Below, piece by piece: positions 49,924 through 59,448 of a DNA stretch of 64,000 nt. Each line of letters starts with the position of its first letter. Within the stretch, counting starts at the first letter, position 1. The notes under the pieces are model-generated. The model saw only the letters and a list, made by a program, of their open reading frames with translations. It did no database searches and was not told the origin of the DNA. This DNA is from Collinsella aerofaciens. Lineage in GTDB: Bacteria; Actinomycetota; Coriobacteriia; Coriobacteriales; Coriobacteriaceae. Both the position numbers and the translations under genes were made by a program. The stretch covers positions 101,364-165,363 of the forward strand of contig NZ_JAHONA010000001.1 in NCBI RefSeq assembly GCF_019131995.1, read 5' to 3'.

Positions 49924-50423
49924 CTGCCACCCTCGACCCGCTTGGCCATCCAGGCGTGGGGCTGACCTTCATCCTCGTAATCTACCGGCGCGATCTGCGC
50001 GTAACCCGCCTTGGCATAGAGTGGCAGCACGTATTCCTGCGCATGCAGTTTTATGAGCTTGGCACCGGCATCACACGCGGCGGCATCACTGGCCTCGACG
50101 ATCTTGCTCGCCAGACCGCGACGGCGCATGCTCGGCAGCACAGCCACGCGCCCCATAATATAGGTCTCCCCCGCTGCGACGCCTTCGTCCAAGTCGCACG
50201 CCGGCGAAACCGGAGCCTCTGAATCTGCCGCGCGCTCAAGCTCTTCGGGAAACACGCGCGAGCAACCGGCAAGCTCGCCGTCTGCATAGAGCGTCACATG
50301 AATGCAGTTCGGATCCTCGTCGATAGCGTCGAACTCATTCTCGTAGCCCTGCTCGTCCATAAAAACGACGCGGCGCACCAGCGCCGCGTCATCAAAGCAT
50401 CCCGTCTTAAGTTGGATATCCAT
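49920..50423 (-). CDS. GNAT family N-acetyltransferase, ElaA-like
   Basis: The 167-residue protein shows the GNAT acetyl-CoA loop GRVAVLPSMRRRGLASKIV and the C-terminal AQEYVLPLYAKAGY strand typical of ElaA/YjgM-type enzymes. The N-terminal VFMDEQGYENEFDAIDEDPNCIHVTLY is also characteristic. The acetyl acceptor is unknown. The ATG at 50421-50423 follows GAAGGGG. It lies 39 bases behind cpsB on the same strand and may be cotranscribed. Confidence 0.85.
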   Translation of the reverse strand: MDIQLKTGCFDDAALVRRVVFMDEQGYENEFDAIDEDPNCIHVTLYADGELAGCSRVFPEELERAADSEAPVSPACDLDEGVAAGETYIMGRVAVLPSMRRRGLASKIVEASDAAACDAGAKLIKLHAQEYVLPLYAKAGYAQIAPVDYEDEGQPHAWMAKRVEGGR

Positions 50424-50462
50424 GGCTGCCCCTTCATTCAATGCGAACGTTAGGGACAGATT

Positions 50463-51113
50463 TTAGCGAAAATGGGCTCCACGCACGCTAAACTTCGCGC
50501 GAGCCTTCGCCAGGCAGTCGTAATGACCCACGTTATGGGCATCGCTCGCGATGAAGCTGTACAGGTTCTGATCGAACAGGCGCTGTGCCGGCTTTTTCTC
50601 GCGACCAAAGCGACCGCCGGCAATAAAGTCCGCCGAAGCCTGCAGCTTGCAGCCCATATCGACCAGGCGCTCCGCCACGCTTACATCCTTTTGAACCGCA
50701 CGATAGCGCTCAGGATGAGCGATAATCACCTGGTAACCACGGCACTGCAAATCGTAAATCGTGTTCTCGTACTCTCTAAACGCATACGCATCGGCATGCG
50801 TCGAAAGCTCGAGCAGAAACTCGTTGGTTCCATCGAAATGCAAGTGCTCCGCAGCATCGATACCAAGCTCAACAAGCTTTCGATGGTTGACCTCGAAGCC
50901 CATCTGGAGCGGAAAACCGTCAGCGTTATCACGCAGCAGCTCAAAGGCATCCCACATCTTGTCGTAATCAAAATAGGGATCACGGCAGTGAGGAGTGCAA
51001 ACGATTCTGGTTACACCGGCCCGCTTGGCAGCCTCGAGCATCGCCAAGCTCTCATCGAGATCGGCGGCGCCGTCGTCTACACCCGGCAAGATATGGCAAT
51101 GAATGTCACGCAT
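50463..51113 (-). CDS. CpsB/CapC-type PHP tyrosine-protein phosphatase
   Basis: The enzyme dephosphorylates CpsD-type kinases to control capsule or exopolysaccharide synthesis. The 216-residue protein has the PHP metal motif DIHCHILPGVDDG (residues 3-15), CTPHCRDPYF, FEVNHRKLV and the ASDAHN end motif of the CpsB/YwqE family. It follows the kinase and membrane adaptor on the same strand. Confidence 0.9.
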   Translation of the reverse strand: MRDIHCHILPGVDDGAADLDESLAMLEAAKRAGVTRIVCTPHCRDPYFDYDKMWDAFELLRDNADGFPLQMGFEVNHRKLVELGIDAAEHLHFDGTNEFLLELSTHADAYAFREYENTIYDLQCRGYQVIIAHPERYRAVQKDVSVAERLVDMGCKLQASADFIAGGRFGREKKPAQRLFDQNLYSFIASDAHNVGHYDCLAKARAKFSVRGAHFR

Positions 51114-51130
51114 AGGTCAGCCTTAATCAA

Positions 51131-51868
51131 CTAAACGTTTGCTCGGTTGGTGAAGATGCCCTTTTTGGAAGTCCCCTGATCGTCGGAGCCCTTCTTCACC
51201 TTCTTACCGTCCTTGGTGTAGTAGGAGTAGTAGTACTCGCTGGTCTCGGTCTCGCAGTAGTTCATAACGGTACCGATGAGCTTGACCTTCTCGGACTTCT
51301 TAAGCTGACCGATGGCGTTGAGCGCCTCCTCGCGCTTGGTGAAATCCTCACGCACGACAAAAAGCGCACCGTCGGTCAGACTTGCGATCTCGGCAGCATC
51401 GATGAAAGTGCCGACCGGGGGAGCATCAAAGATGACGTACTGGAACTTGGCGGACAGTGCCTTTACCAGCTTGGCAAAGCGGTGAGAGACGATGATGTCG
51501 GCAGGATTGGGAATATGCGGCTCGGCATCGAGGAAGTAGAAGTTCTTCTGACCCGTCTCGACAATTGCCTGGTCAATGGAGATCTGCTCGGAAAGAACCG
51601 CATAGAGTCCGCCGCGCGAACGAACGCCGAGCATATCGGAAAGGGACCTGCGGCGCATATCGGCCTCGACCAGGAGCACGGACTTGCCGCTCGTGGCGAT
51701 TGCCTGAGCAAGGTTAATGGAAACCGTAGACTTGCCCTCGTTGGGAATCGAGGAGGTAACGGTGATGGTGCGAATGGGGTCGTCCACACTCGCAAAGCGG
51801 ATGTTGGCCAGAAGGGTCTTGGCGGCATTCTGTACAACGAGCTTATCGGTGTTCTTTGCCTTAGCCAT
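51131..51868 (-). CDS. CpsD/CapB-type tyrosine-protein kinase
   Basis: A BY-kinase controlling polysaccharide assembly. The 245-residue protein has Walker A SSIPNEGKSTVS (residues 39-50), Walker A' LLVEADMRRRS, and Walker B YVIFDAPPVGT. The C-terminus carries a Tyr cluster (ETSEYYYSYYTKDG) that is autophosphorylated in the family. It has no membrane part and needs the CpsC-like protein encoded two bases upstream. Confidence 0.92.
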   Translation of the reverse strand: MAKAKNTDKLVVQNAAKTLLANIRFASVDDPIRTITVTSSIPNEGKSTVSINLAQAIATSGKSVLLVEADMRRRSLSDMLGVRSRGGLYAVLSEQISIDQAIVETGQKNFYFLDAEPHIPNPADIIVSHRFAKLVKALSAKFQYVIFDAPPVGTFIDAAEIASLTDGALFVVREDFTKREEALNAIGQLKKSEKVKLIGTVMNYCETETSEYYYSYYTKDGKKVKKGSDDQGTSKKGIFTNRANV

Positions 51869-51870
51869 GC

Positions 51871-52527
51871 CTATTTACCACCTTTCATAGCCGGAATTCG
51901 GCCAACAACGGGAATACCCAGGAGCTCTTCTGCCTCTTCTGCACCGCGGATGCGGGTGTTGAGCATGTCTGCCAAAACGACATAGGCAACTGCGATAAAG
52001 ATGCCCGCGAGGAACGCGACAGCAACGTACAGCATACGCTTGGGACCGCTGGGGGCTTCGGGGGTCTTAGCCTCGTCGATAACGTTGATGCTCTGGGCAG
52101 CGCCGACGTTCTGAGCGACCGTACTCACCGAGCTGGCCATGGTCTTTGCGACCTTAGCCGTCTCCTTGGCATCGGTGCCGGTAACCGAAAGCGTAATGAC
52201 ACGCGTGGTGGTCTCGGAGGAAACAGACACCTTGTAGTCATCCAGATCGGTGAGGCCCAGTTCCTTGGCGGCGCCGCTCTTAACGCTATCGCTATCCAGC
52301 AGCGTGGCGATATCGTTGGAAAGCATCTGACTCGCCGAGAGATCGTTGTAGCTCATCTGACCGCTATCGTCGGTCTTGGCGAGAATGTACATGCTCGTCG
52401 TCGCGGTATAGGTGTTGTCCATCGCAACGAAGGACACGATGCCCATGGCGATCGCGCAGACCACCGGAAGGGCGATGACCAGCTGAAGGTGCTTTTTGAG
52501 CAGCTGGAACAGTTCGAGAAGGGTCAT
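51871..52527 (-). CDS. CpsC/Wzz-type chain-length and kinase-activator protein
   Basis: The 218-residue protein has two membrane helices (about 17-38 and 172-192) flanking an extracellular domain, and a short cytosolic C-terminus ending in GIPVVGRIPAMKGGK, the region that activates CpsD. The layout matches Gram-positive CpsC. It starts the cpsC-cpsD-cpsB order. No glycosyltransferase or polymerase genes follow here. Confidence 0.9.
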   Translation of the reverse strand: MTLLELFQLLKKHLQLVIALPVVCAIAMGIVSFVAMDNTYTATTSMYILAKTDDSGQMSYNDLSASQMLSNDIATLLDSDSVKSGAAKELGLTDLDDYKVSVSSETTTRVITLSVTGTDAKETAKVAKTMASSVSTVAQNVGAAQSINVIDEAKTPEAPSGPKRMLYVAVAFLAGIFIAVAYVVLADMLNTRIRGAEEAEELLGIPVVGRIPAMKGGK

Positions 52528-52668
52528 GCAGCTTGCCTTTCATTTCCCCAGTTCGGATTGACAAAACTGTCCGTATGTTATCGCATCTTTTTACCGAGAC
52601 CAAACTCTATACATAAGAAACAGGCTCTCCTGTAAAAATGTCGGAAGCAATCGTAAAATTGCACAACA

Positions 52669-52697
52669 ACGCCGCACCCGAAAGTCAAATGCGGCGT
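52669..52697 (-). terminator. Hairpin after the PhoR-like kinase gene
   Basis: ACGCCGCA (52669-52676) and TGCGGCGT (52690-52697) pair over 8 bp. The T-run is weak. Confidence 0.45.
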
Positions 52698-52722
52698 CTG
52701 CATCAATATCTATGTTGTATCG

Positions 52723-54147
52723 CTATGCGAATGGCTCGTCCTGCTGTATGGGAAACGTCACCGTAATGGTGGTTCCCACGCCCAACGCGCTCGACAAATC
52801 GAGCGCGGCGTGATGATACAGGGCCGCATGCTTGACAATGGCAAGCCCCAGGCCGGTTCCGCCGCGTGCCTTGGACCTACTCTTGTCCACGCGATAGAAC
52901 CGCTCAAATACCTTGCCCTGTTCTTCAGGCGCGATACCGATTCCCGTGTCGGCGACCGCGAGGAACGGATGGCCTTCGTCGTTGGTGCCGCACTGCAGCG
53001 TAACCGTACCGCCGGGCCGATTGTAGCGGATGGCGTTGCTTGCCAGATTATAGATGAGCTCGTCGATCAAGCGCGACACGCCTTCGATGACCACAGGCTT
53101 GGTCTCATGACTTATCGTCACATTCGCCTGACGGGCGACCTGTTCAAGACGCTGCCCAACCGCGTAGATGGCACGCGAGAGCTCAATAGGCTCCGTGGAC
53201 CCAATGGGCACCGCCTCGCCCTCAGTTGCACGCTCGGCCTCGTCCAAGTTAGACAGCGTAAGGATGTCGTTGACGAGCGCCGCCAAGCGGCCTGCCTCAC
53301 GATAGATGCGACCGCCAAAGTTGCGCAGGTCGTCCTCGCCCTCGACCATGCCGTTTGCGATGAGCTCGGCATAGCCCGAAATCGCCGTAAGCGGCGTCTT
53401 GAGCTCATGGGTGATATTCGCCGTGAACTCGCGGCGCATACGGTCGTTGTCCGTCAGCACCGCCATTTGGCGCTTGAGTTCCTGGCGCTGCGACTCGATA
53501 CGCTCAAGCATGGGGACCATCTCGGCATAGGCGTGCTCATAGCTACGGCGTGGGTGGTCCAAATCCACCTCTTGCAACGGCGCGATGATGGCACGGGACT
53601 CGCGGCGCGCCATAAAAAACGAGAGTACCGCACCCGCTGCTGCGATAAGCAGCATCGGCGCCACCATCGACAGCAAAATCGCCGCAACGCCAGGCTGGGC
53701 CTGCGCCAAGCGGACAACCTGGCCGTTATCAAGGGCGACGGCGCGATACAGCATAATCTCGTCGAGCGTAGAGCTTGCGCGCTCCGCGGAACCCAAACCA
53801 CTCTCAAAGGCCTCGATGACCTCGGGGCGATCGCCATGGTTGGGCAGTGTGGAAGGCGACGCCTCGTTGTCGTAGGCAACCGATCCATCCTTGTTAATCA
53901 GCGTGATGCGCAAGTCCTCGCGATCGAGGCTACGCAAGAACGGGATGGGCTCCTGCTGCTCATCGAGGGCGGCAGCAATGAGCTCGGTTTCCTGCGCCAG
54001 GTTGGCACTCGTGGCATCCGCCAAGGTGTTTTGCACAAAGAACGCACCCAGCACCGTAAACGCCACGATAACCGCCATGGCGCAGACAAAGATCGTCACA
54101 AAAACGCGGTGCGACAGCGTATGTTTTCCCTGGGGGGCGAAGACCAC
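52723..54147 (-). CDS. Sensor histidine kinase, PhoR-like
   Basis: The 474-residue protein has an N-terminal helix (about 17-37), an extracellular sensor part, a second helix near 155-175, a HisKA domain with FTANITHELKTPLTAISGY (His near 248), and an HATPase domain with N, G1 (DTGIGI) and G2 (GGTGLGLAIVKH) boxes. The GTG start lies behind GGAGGAG, three bases after the response regulator. With pstB and the regulator upstream, a phosphate-starvation role is likely, by analogy to PhoR. Confidence 0.9.
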   Translation of the reverse strand: MVFAPQGKHTLSHRVFVTIFVCAMAVIVAFTVLGAFFVQNTLADATSANLAQETELIAAALDEQQEPIPFLRSLDREDLRITLINKDGSVAYDNEASPSTLPNHGDRPEVIEAFESGLGSAERASSTLDEIMLYRAVALDNGQVVRLAQAQPGVAAILLSMVAPMLLIAAAGAVLSFFMARRESRAIIAPLQEVDLDHPRRSYEHAYAEMVPMLERIESQRQELKRQMAVLTDNDRMRREFTANITHELKTPLTAISGYAELIANGMVEGEDDLRNFGGRIYREAGRLAALVNDILTLSNLDEAERATEGEAVPIGSTEPIELSRAIYAVGQRLEQVARQANVTISHETKPVVIEGVSRLIDELIYNLASNAIRYNRPGGTVTLQCGTNDEGHPFLAVADTGIGIAPEEQGKVFERFYRVDKSRSKARGGTGLGLAIVKHAALYHHAALDLSSALGVGTTITVTFPIQQDEPFA

Positions 54148-54150
54148 GGG

Positions 54151-54879
54151 TTACTCCTCCGATGCGGTGGCCGCGGTGTCGTCACCTTCGGCACCATCAC
54201 CGGCAGAAGGCTCGGCCAAGCGGTAGCCCACGCCGCGCACGGTCTCGATGGCGCCGGCATGCTCGCCCAGTTTTTGGCGAAGCGTCTGCACGTGCACGTC
54301 AACGGTGCGCGAACCGCCGTCGAAGTCCCAGCCCCACACGCTCTGCAGCAACGACTCGCGGGTAAAGACCACGCCGGGCTTGCGCATGAGGTACTCGAGC
54401 AGGTCGAACTCGCGCAGGGTGAGCTTAAGCGGCTCGCCGGCAACGGTCACCTCGCGATGGCTGGGCGAGAGCACGATGTCGCCCACGCTGAGCACATCGC
54501 TCGCCTGCTTGACCATGCCGCCGCGACGCAGCAGTGCGCGGCAGCGGCTGGCGAGCTCCATGAGCGAAAACGGCTTAGTCAGGTAATCGTCGGCACCGCC
54601 ATCGAGCGCCATCACCTTGTCGAGCTCGGTATCCTTGGCGGTAAGCATCATGATGGGCACCGTCGCCGTCAGGCGGTCGGCACGCAGGCGACGCATAATC
54701 GCCAAGCCATCGGTATCGGGCAGCATGATGTCGAGCAGGACGGCATCGGGTACCCGTCGCGCCACGGCAGCCTTAAACTCACCGTCGCACGAAAAGCCCT
54801 CGGCCTCGATTCCCTGCTTGCGCAACGCATAGACCGTCAAATCCCTGATGTTGTCATCGTCCTCGACGTAATAGATCAT
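54151..54879 (-). CDS. Response regulator, OmpR/PhoB family
   Basis: The 242-residue protein has a receiver domain (VEDDDNIRDL, phospho-acceptor Asp in LLDIMLPD, conserved Lys in LTKPFS) and a winged-helix DNA-binding domain ending near SRTVDVHVQTLRQKLG. The ATG at 54877-54879 follows AAAGGGG. It lies between pstB and the kinase gene on the same strand, consistent with a PhoB-type regulator. Confidence 0.9.
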   Translation of the reverse strand: MIYYVEDDDNIRDLTVYALRKQGIEAEGFSCDGEFKAAVARRVPDAVLLDIMLPDTDGLAIMRRLRADRLTATVPIMMLTAKDTELDKVMALDGGADDYLTKPFSLMELASRCRALLRRGGMVKQASDVLSVGDIVLSPSHREVTVAGEPLKLTLREFDLLEYLMRKPGVVFTRESLLQSVWGWDFDGGSRTVDVHVQTLRQKLGEHAGAIETVRGVGYRLAEPSAGDGAEGDDTAATASEE

Positions 54880-54943
54880 GTTGAACCCCTTTGCGGCCGG
54901 CATGACCGCATCTTAACCCTAAAGGTACCTTTACTAGATGGTA

Positions 54944-55819
54944 TCAGCCAAAACGGCCCGTCAAATAATCCGCCGTGCGCGGATCGGTCGGATTCTTGAA
55001 GAGTTGCGCGGTGGGCGCGCGCTCCACCAGCTCACCCAGCAAAAAGAATGCGACCGAATCGGAGATACGCGCCGCCTGCTGCATATTGTGCGTAACGACC
55101 ACGAGCGTGCAGGTCTCCTTGAGCTCGCAGGCAAGCTGCTCCACCACCAGCGTCGAAACGGGGTCGAGTGCCGAGGTCGGCTCGTCCATCAGCAGAATGT
55201 CGGGCTGCACGGCAAGTGCGCGGGCGATGCACAGACGCTGCTGCTGGCCGCCCGAAAGACCCAGACCCGACTCTTTGAGCTTGTCCTTGACCTCATCCCA
55301 TAGCGCAGCGCGACGAAGGGAGTCCTCGACCAGCTCGTCGAGCACGACGCGATCGCGCACACCCACACCGCGCGGACCATACGCGACGTTGTCGTAGATG
55401 CTCATGGGAAACGGGTTGGGGCGCTGGAACACCATGCCCACGCGCTGGCGAAGGCGGCAGATGTCGTAGTCGCCCAGGATATCTTGACCATCGAGCGCAA
55501 TCTTGCCCTCGATTCGGCAGTCCTTGATGCCGTCGTTCATGCGGTTAAAGCAGCGCAGCAACGTGGACTTTCCGCAGCCCGAAGGCCCGATGAACGAGGT
55601 AATCTGCTTGTCGCGAATCTTGATATTCACGTCCTTGAGCGCATGGTGGTCGCCATAGAACAGGTCGAGGCCCTCAACATCGATGCGCGTCGGCGAGGCG
55701 GCAAGATCCTCTGCCGTGGGGCGAGTCGCATCCCCAACCTCGCGCTCGTGCGCGGCCTCGGCCTGCGCTTTCATGAGTTCTTCAAGCTCCGTGGGCTCCA
55801 CTGCCGCAGCAGCCGTCAT
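54944..55819 (-). CDS. pstB: Phosphate ABC transporter ATP-binding protein
   Basis: The 291-residue protein carries Walker [10 protein letters not shown], the PstB-specific [15 protein letters not shown] start, the Q-loop [20 protein letters not shown], signature LSGGQQQRL and Walker B ILLMDEP. An N-terminal extension of about 45 acidic residues precedes the core, which usually starts nearer the Met. I chose the ATG at 55817-55819 with GGAGG upstream. PstS, PstC, PstA and PhoU are not next to it. It heads a pstB-phoB-phoR-like operon. Confidence 0.93.
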   Translation of the reverse strand: MTAAAAVEPTELEELMKAQAEAAHEREVGDATRPTAEDLAASPTRIDVEGLDLFYGDHHALKDVNIKIRDKQITSFIGPSGCGKSTLLRCFNRMNDGIKDCRIEGKIALDGQDILGDYDICRLRQRVGMVFQRPNPFPMSIYDNVAYGPRGVGVRDRVVLDELVEDSLRRAALWDEVKDKLKESGLGLSGGQQQRLCIARALAVQPDILLMDEPTSALDPVSTLVVEQLACELKETCTLVVVTHNMQQAARISDSVAFFLLGELVERAPTAQLFKNPTDPRTADYLTGRFG

Positions 55820-55922
55820 ACCGCATACCTCCACATCGATATCAATTCAGCAGTATCGATAGTAGAAATCGCGGCTCATATGCACGTGAGCGCATTGTCA
55901 AGTGTTTGTAAGGGCACGCTGG

Positions 55923-57161
55923 CTATGCGGCGGGCAGCTCGATGGTGAATATCGTGTGTTCGGGCGTCGATTCACATGCAACGGTACCACCGTGTGCCGC
56001 GATGATCTCCTTGGCAATAGCAAGGCCCAGACCGGCACCACCGCGATTGGTCGCACGCGCCGCATCCAGGCGATAGAACTTCTCAAAGATCACCTTGAGC
56101 TTAGCCGCAGGGATAGGATCGCCCTGATTGATAAAGCGCACGCGCACGCCGCCATCGTCTTGGCGCCCGGCCTCAATCGTGATAGTCGAGCCCTCATAGC
56201 TATAGGCGACGGCGTTTTTCATGATGTTGTTGAACACGCGAGCCATCTTGTCGCCATCCACGAGCACCGTCAGGTCCTCGCGAATATCAACTTGGACTTC
56301 CTTATGCTGCTCGTTGAGGATGGGATAGAACTCGTCAGCCACCTGAGCCAGCAGCAACCCCAGATCAACATAGCCGCGCGTGAGCACGATATCGTGGAAG
56401 TCAAAGCGCGTGATATCGAAGAACTCTTCGATGAGCGTATCGAGCCGGTGCGCCTTGTCGAGCGCCACGCCCGTAAAGTGCGCACGTTGCTCAAGCGGCA
56501 AATCGGGAGCCTCCTGCAGGAGCGAAAGATAGCCCACCACGCTGGCGAGCGGGGTGCGTAGGTCATGTGCCAAGTACGTGACCAGATCGTCCTTGCGATG
56601 CGACTCGTCACGCAGAGCTTGTTGCACCTTACGCCCACGGTCACGCACGCGGTTAAGGGCGCCCTCGACCTCCAAGAAGTCGCCGTCGATGTTGTCCCAG
56701 GTGTCGGGGTGATCGATCAGGCGATCTTGAATACGAGCAGCCAGCACACAATCGGCATGCTGCTCGCCCTGCTCGTAGCCCTGGTAGTACAGGGCGCGGC
56801 CGCACAAGAACAGCACGCACACGGCAAGCGCCAGCACAAAGCCAAGCATGTTGAATACAAAGCCGGCATCAAACAGCACCGGCCCTTCGATGCCGCCGAG
56901 CGCCATGGCGCCAATCGCCAACGTCATGGCCCACGCGGCGCCGCCAATCACCACGCAGCGGCACACGATCTCAAATCGATCGATCAGCAAAAAGCCGACA
57001 AGCAGCACCGCCAAGATTCCGACGATGTTGTCGATGCCAATCAGCAGCAGGCTCAGCAAAAAGAGCAGCACCGTTGCAAGCGCGCGGTTGTCGACGACCG
57101 ACCTCACGTATTCAAAGAGCCGATCGGGCACCTCGAACGCTTGCCTATCGTCTTTTGTCAT
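55923..57161 (-). CDS. Sensor histidine kinase, VanS-like
   Basis: The 412-residue protein has four or so N-terminal membrane helices (about 30-150), a HisKA domain with YLAHDLRTPLASVVGYLSLL and an HATPase domain with the G2 box GGAGLGLAIAKEIIAAHGG. The arrangement resembles VanS and other envelope-sensing kinases. The ATG at 57159-57161 follows GAGGA; an upstream frame into the regulator gene is spurious. It pairs with the VanR-like gene 26 bases upstream. Confidence 0.88.
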   Translation of the reverse strand: MTKDDRQAFEVPDRLFEYVRSVVDNRALATVLLFLLSLLLIGIDNIVGILAVLLVGFLLIDRFEIVCRCVVIGGAAWAMTLAIGAMALGGIEGPVLFDAGFVFNMLGFVLALAVCVLFLCGRALYYQGYEQGEQHADCVLAARIQDRLIDHPDTWDNIDGDFLEVEGALNRVRDRGRKVQQALRDESHRKDDLVTYLAHDLRTPLASVVGYLSLLQEAPDLPLEQRAHFTGVALDKAHRLDTLIEEFFDITRFDFHDIVLTRGYVDLGLLLAQVADEFYPILNEQHKEVQVDIREDLTVLVDGDKMARVFNNIMKNAVAYSYEGSTITIEAGRQDDGGVRVRFINQGDPIPAAKLKVIFEKFYRLDAARATNRGGAGLGLAIAKEIIAAHGGTVACESTPEHTIFTIELPAA

Positions 57162-57187
57162 ATCAAGATCCTCACAAGCGAAAAGCG

Positions 57188-57883
57188 TTATTCGATGATG
57201 TAGCCGACGCCCCAGACGTTTTTGATAAAGCGTGGCTTTTGTGCGTCGTCGCCGATCTTTTCGCGCAAGTGGCGAATATGCACCATCACCGTATTGTTGG
57301 AGCCGGGCATAAAGTCCTCGTTCCACACCGCGCGGAACAGGTCCTCCACGGCCACCACGCTGCCGCGATGCTCGACCAGATACAGCAAGATTGAATACTC
57401 GGTGGGCGTGAGGCGAACCGGTGAACCGTCCACTGTCACGGAACGAGCATCGCGGTTGATCTCCAAGCCGTCGAGCTGAATGGTCGGCGACTCGGCCGCC
57501 TGTGCACGGCTACCGTAGCTGGTGTAGCGGCGAAGCTGAGCGTGCACGCGCGCGATGAGCTCCGGCGGACGGAACGGCTTAACCACGTAATCGTCCGCGC
57601 CAAGCGAAAGGCCCCCGATCTTGTCTTGCTGGGCATCGCGCGCCGTCAGCATGATCACGGGATAGGTATGGCTGGAACGGATCGTACGCAGCAGCTCAAA
57701 CCCATCGATATCGGGCAGCATGACATCAAGCAGCGCCAGATCGAACTCCTGCTCCAAAATCGCCTTGGCAGCATCGGCCCCGCTATAGGCAATCTGGACA
57801 TCAAAGCCCTCTTTTGTAAGGTAGATGCCAACCAAGTCGGCGATGGCCTTCTCGTCATCAACTACCAAAATGCGCTCGTTCAT
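57188..57883 (-). CDS. Response regulator, OmpR/VanR family
   Basis: The 231-residue protein has a receiver domain (VVDDEKAIADLVGIYL, phospho-acceptor Asp in LLDVMLPD, Lys in VVKPF) and a winged helix with LTPTEYSILLYLVEH and VMVHIRHLREKIG, closest in pattern to VanR. It is divergent from a D-Ala-D-Ala carboxypeptidase gene and shares a promoter region with it, containing a 27-bp dyad at 57943. Confidence 0.9.
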   Translation of the reverse strand: MNERILVVDDEKAIADLVGIYLTKEGFDVQIAYSGADAAKAILEQEFDLALLDVMLPDIDGFELLRTIRSSHTYPVIMLTARDAQQDKIGGLSLGADDYVVKPFRPPELIARVHAQLRRYTSYGSRAQAAESPTIQLDGLEINRDARSVTVDGSPVRLTPTEYSILLYLVEHRGSVVAVEDLFRAVWNEDFMPGSNNTVMVHIRHLREKIGDDAQKPRFIKNVWGVGYIIE

Positions 57884-57942
57884 GCGTGCTCCTCTCGCGC
57901 TCCATTATGCCTGAGGCGACGCACGCCACACACAACAAGCGT

Positions 57943-57969
57943 GGGTGATTAAGCCGGCCTTAAGCACCC
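57943..57969. promoter_or_regulatory. 27-bp dyad between the vanR-like and dacA-like genes
   Basis: GGGTG...CACCC ends enclose TTAAG...CTTAA around a CCGGC centre, with two mismatched pairs. It lies between divergent genes, 60 bases from the regulator start. It is a candidate binding site for the VanR-like regulator controlling both sides. Confidence 0.5.
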
Positions 57970-58080
57970 TTGTGCCCGTTCGGGTGCGGATGTGGGCCAA
58001 GCGCGCACGCGATGATCGCCGACGCCGGCAAACGATATACTCTAGTTCCAGAAGAGACCATCCCGTCGAAAGCGAAATCC

Positions 58081-59421
58081 GTGAAGTCCCTCACCTCTTT
58101 TGCAAAGCGCTCAGCCCAGCTTGCCGCCGGCTTTGTCTGCGCTATCGCCCTTGCCGCTGGCGCGCCCACCGTCGCCGGCGCCCAAGTGCTCACGACCGAC
58201 AATGTTTGCGGCAAAACCGCCGATGCGCGCGGCATCACGGCCGAAAACCTGCCCGATATCGATGCGACCAATGCCCTCGTCATGGGCAAAGACGGCACCG
58301 TCTACTATGGGCGCGGCGCCGATGAGCAGGTCAAGATTGCCTCGATCACCAAGGTCATGACCGCAATCCTAACCGTCGAGAATTGCAAGATGGACGAGAA
58401 GGTCACGGTGAGCAACGCCGCAGCCACCGTGGGTAATTCGACCGCCGGCTTGCTCGAAGGCGACGAGCTTACCGTGGAGCAGGCGCTGCGCGGCCTGATG
58501 ATTCCCTCGGGCAACGACGCCGCCATCGTGCTCGCCGAATATGTGGGCAAGAAGATCGACCCTAAGACCAAAGACGCCGAGGCCACATTTGTGAAGGCCA
58601 TGAACGAGCGCGCTAAGAAGCTCGGCTGCACCGGTACGCTTTTTGAAAACCCGCATGGTCTGGACTTTGATGAGTGGGCTGGCGATATGCACTCAACCGC
58701 ACACGACGTAGCGCTGATGATGCAGGAGGCCATGAAAAACGACACGATCCGCGAGGTCGTAGCGAGCGAGGATTCCTGGATCGAGGTCACGGGCGCCGAC
58801 GGCACCGACCATTCGCATTCCATGGACACGCATAACTATTTGCTGGGCCAAGATGGCAACATCGGCGGCAAGACCGGCACCACCGACGACGCGGGCTATT
58901 GCTTTACGAGCGCCTACAACCGCGACGGCGACGAGATCTACACCGTTATTTTGAACTCCACCACCACCGATCAGCGCTTTACCGATACCGCCACCCTTGC
59001 CAACTGGTACTACGGTCACAAGGTGACGGTCGCAATCGCCAACACGCAAGAAAAGACCGCCAACGGCAACCCGCTTATGGCGCGCATTAGTCAAACCGAC
59101 TGGACGGATAAGACAATCGACGCCACGCTCGCCGATCCCACGGCGCAAGCGACCGTGTTTTCTCTTGCCGGCGAGGTGACCGAAAAGGTTAGCTACGACG
59201 ATCTTTCGGGCACGGTGCATGTGGGCGACAAGGTGGGCAGCGTTACACTCAAGCAGGACGGCCCCAAGATCGCCGTCATGGACCTGGTTGCCGACGAGGA
59301 AGGCTCGGGGCCCAATCCCATCGAGTGGCTCCTTGTGAAGCTCGACCGCCTGGGCCGCCGCATCGACAACCGCCCGCTCACGGCAGAGAGCGAGACCGTA
59401 GCCAAGGCGCCCGAGGTGTAG
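58081..59421 (+). CDS. D-alanyl-D-alanine carboxypeptidase, S11 family
   Basis: The enzyme trims the terminal D-Ala of peptidoglycan stem peptides. Counting from the GTG at 58081, the 446-residue protein has a signal sequence (residues 1-35, ending PTVAGAQ), SITK (88-91) with catalytic Ser88, SGN (143-145) and KTGTT further on. The frame extends upstream to 57970, but a TATACT box at 58036-58041 makes those starts unlikely. The last 50 residues hold no clear membrane anchor, though an amphipathic segment (IEWLLVKLDRLGRRI) may bind the membrane as in PBP5. It is divergent from the VanR-like gene. Confidence 0.87.
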   Translation: MKSLTSFAKRSAQLAAGFVCAIALAAGAPTVAGAQVLTTDNVCGKTADARGITAENLPDIDATNALVMGKDGTVYYGRGADEQVKIASITKVMTAILTVENCKMDEKVTVSNAAATVGNSTAGLLEGDELTVEQALRGLMIPSGNDAAIVLAEYVGKKIDPKTKDAEATFVKAMNERAKKLGCTGTLFENPHGLDFDEWAGDMHSTAHDVALMMQEAMKNDTIREVVASEDSWIEVTGADGTDHSHSMDTHNYLLGQDGNIGGKTGTTDDAGYCFTSAYNRDGDEIYTVILNSTTTDQRFTDTATLANWYYGHKVTVAIANTQEKTANGNPLMARISQTDWTDKTIDATLADPTAQATVFSLAGEVTEKVSYDDLSGTVHVGDKVGSVTLKQDGPKIAVMDLVADEEGSGPNPIEWLLVKLDRLGRRIDNRPLTAESETVAKAPEV

Positions 59422-59448
59422 GGCGCAAGAATAATCAGCCCACTGAAA

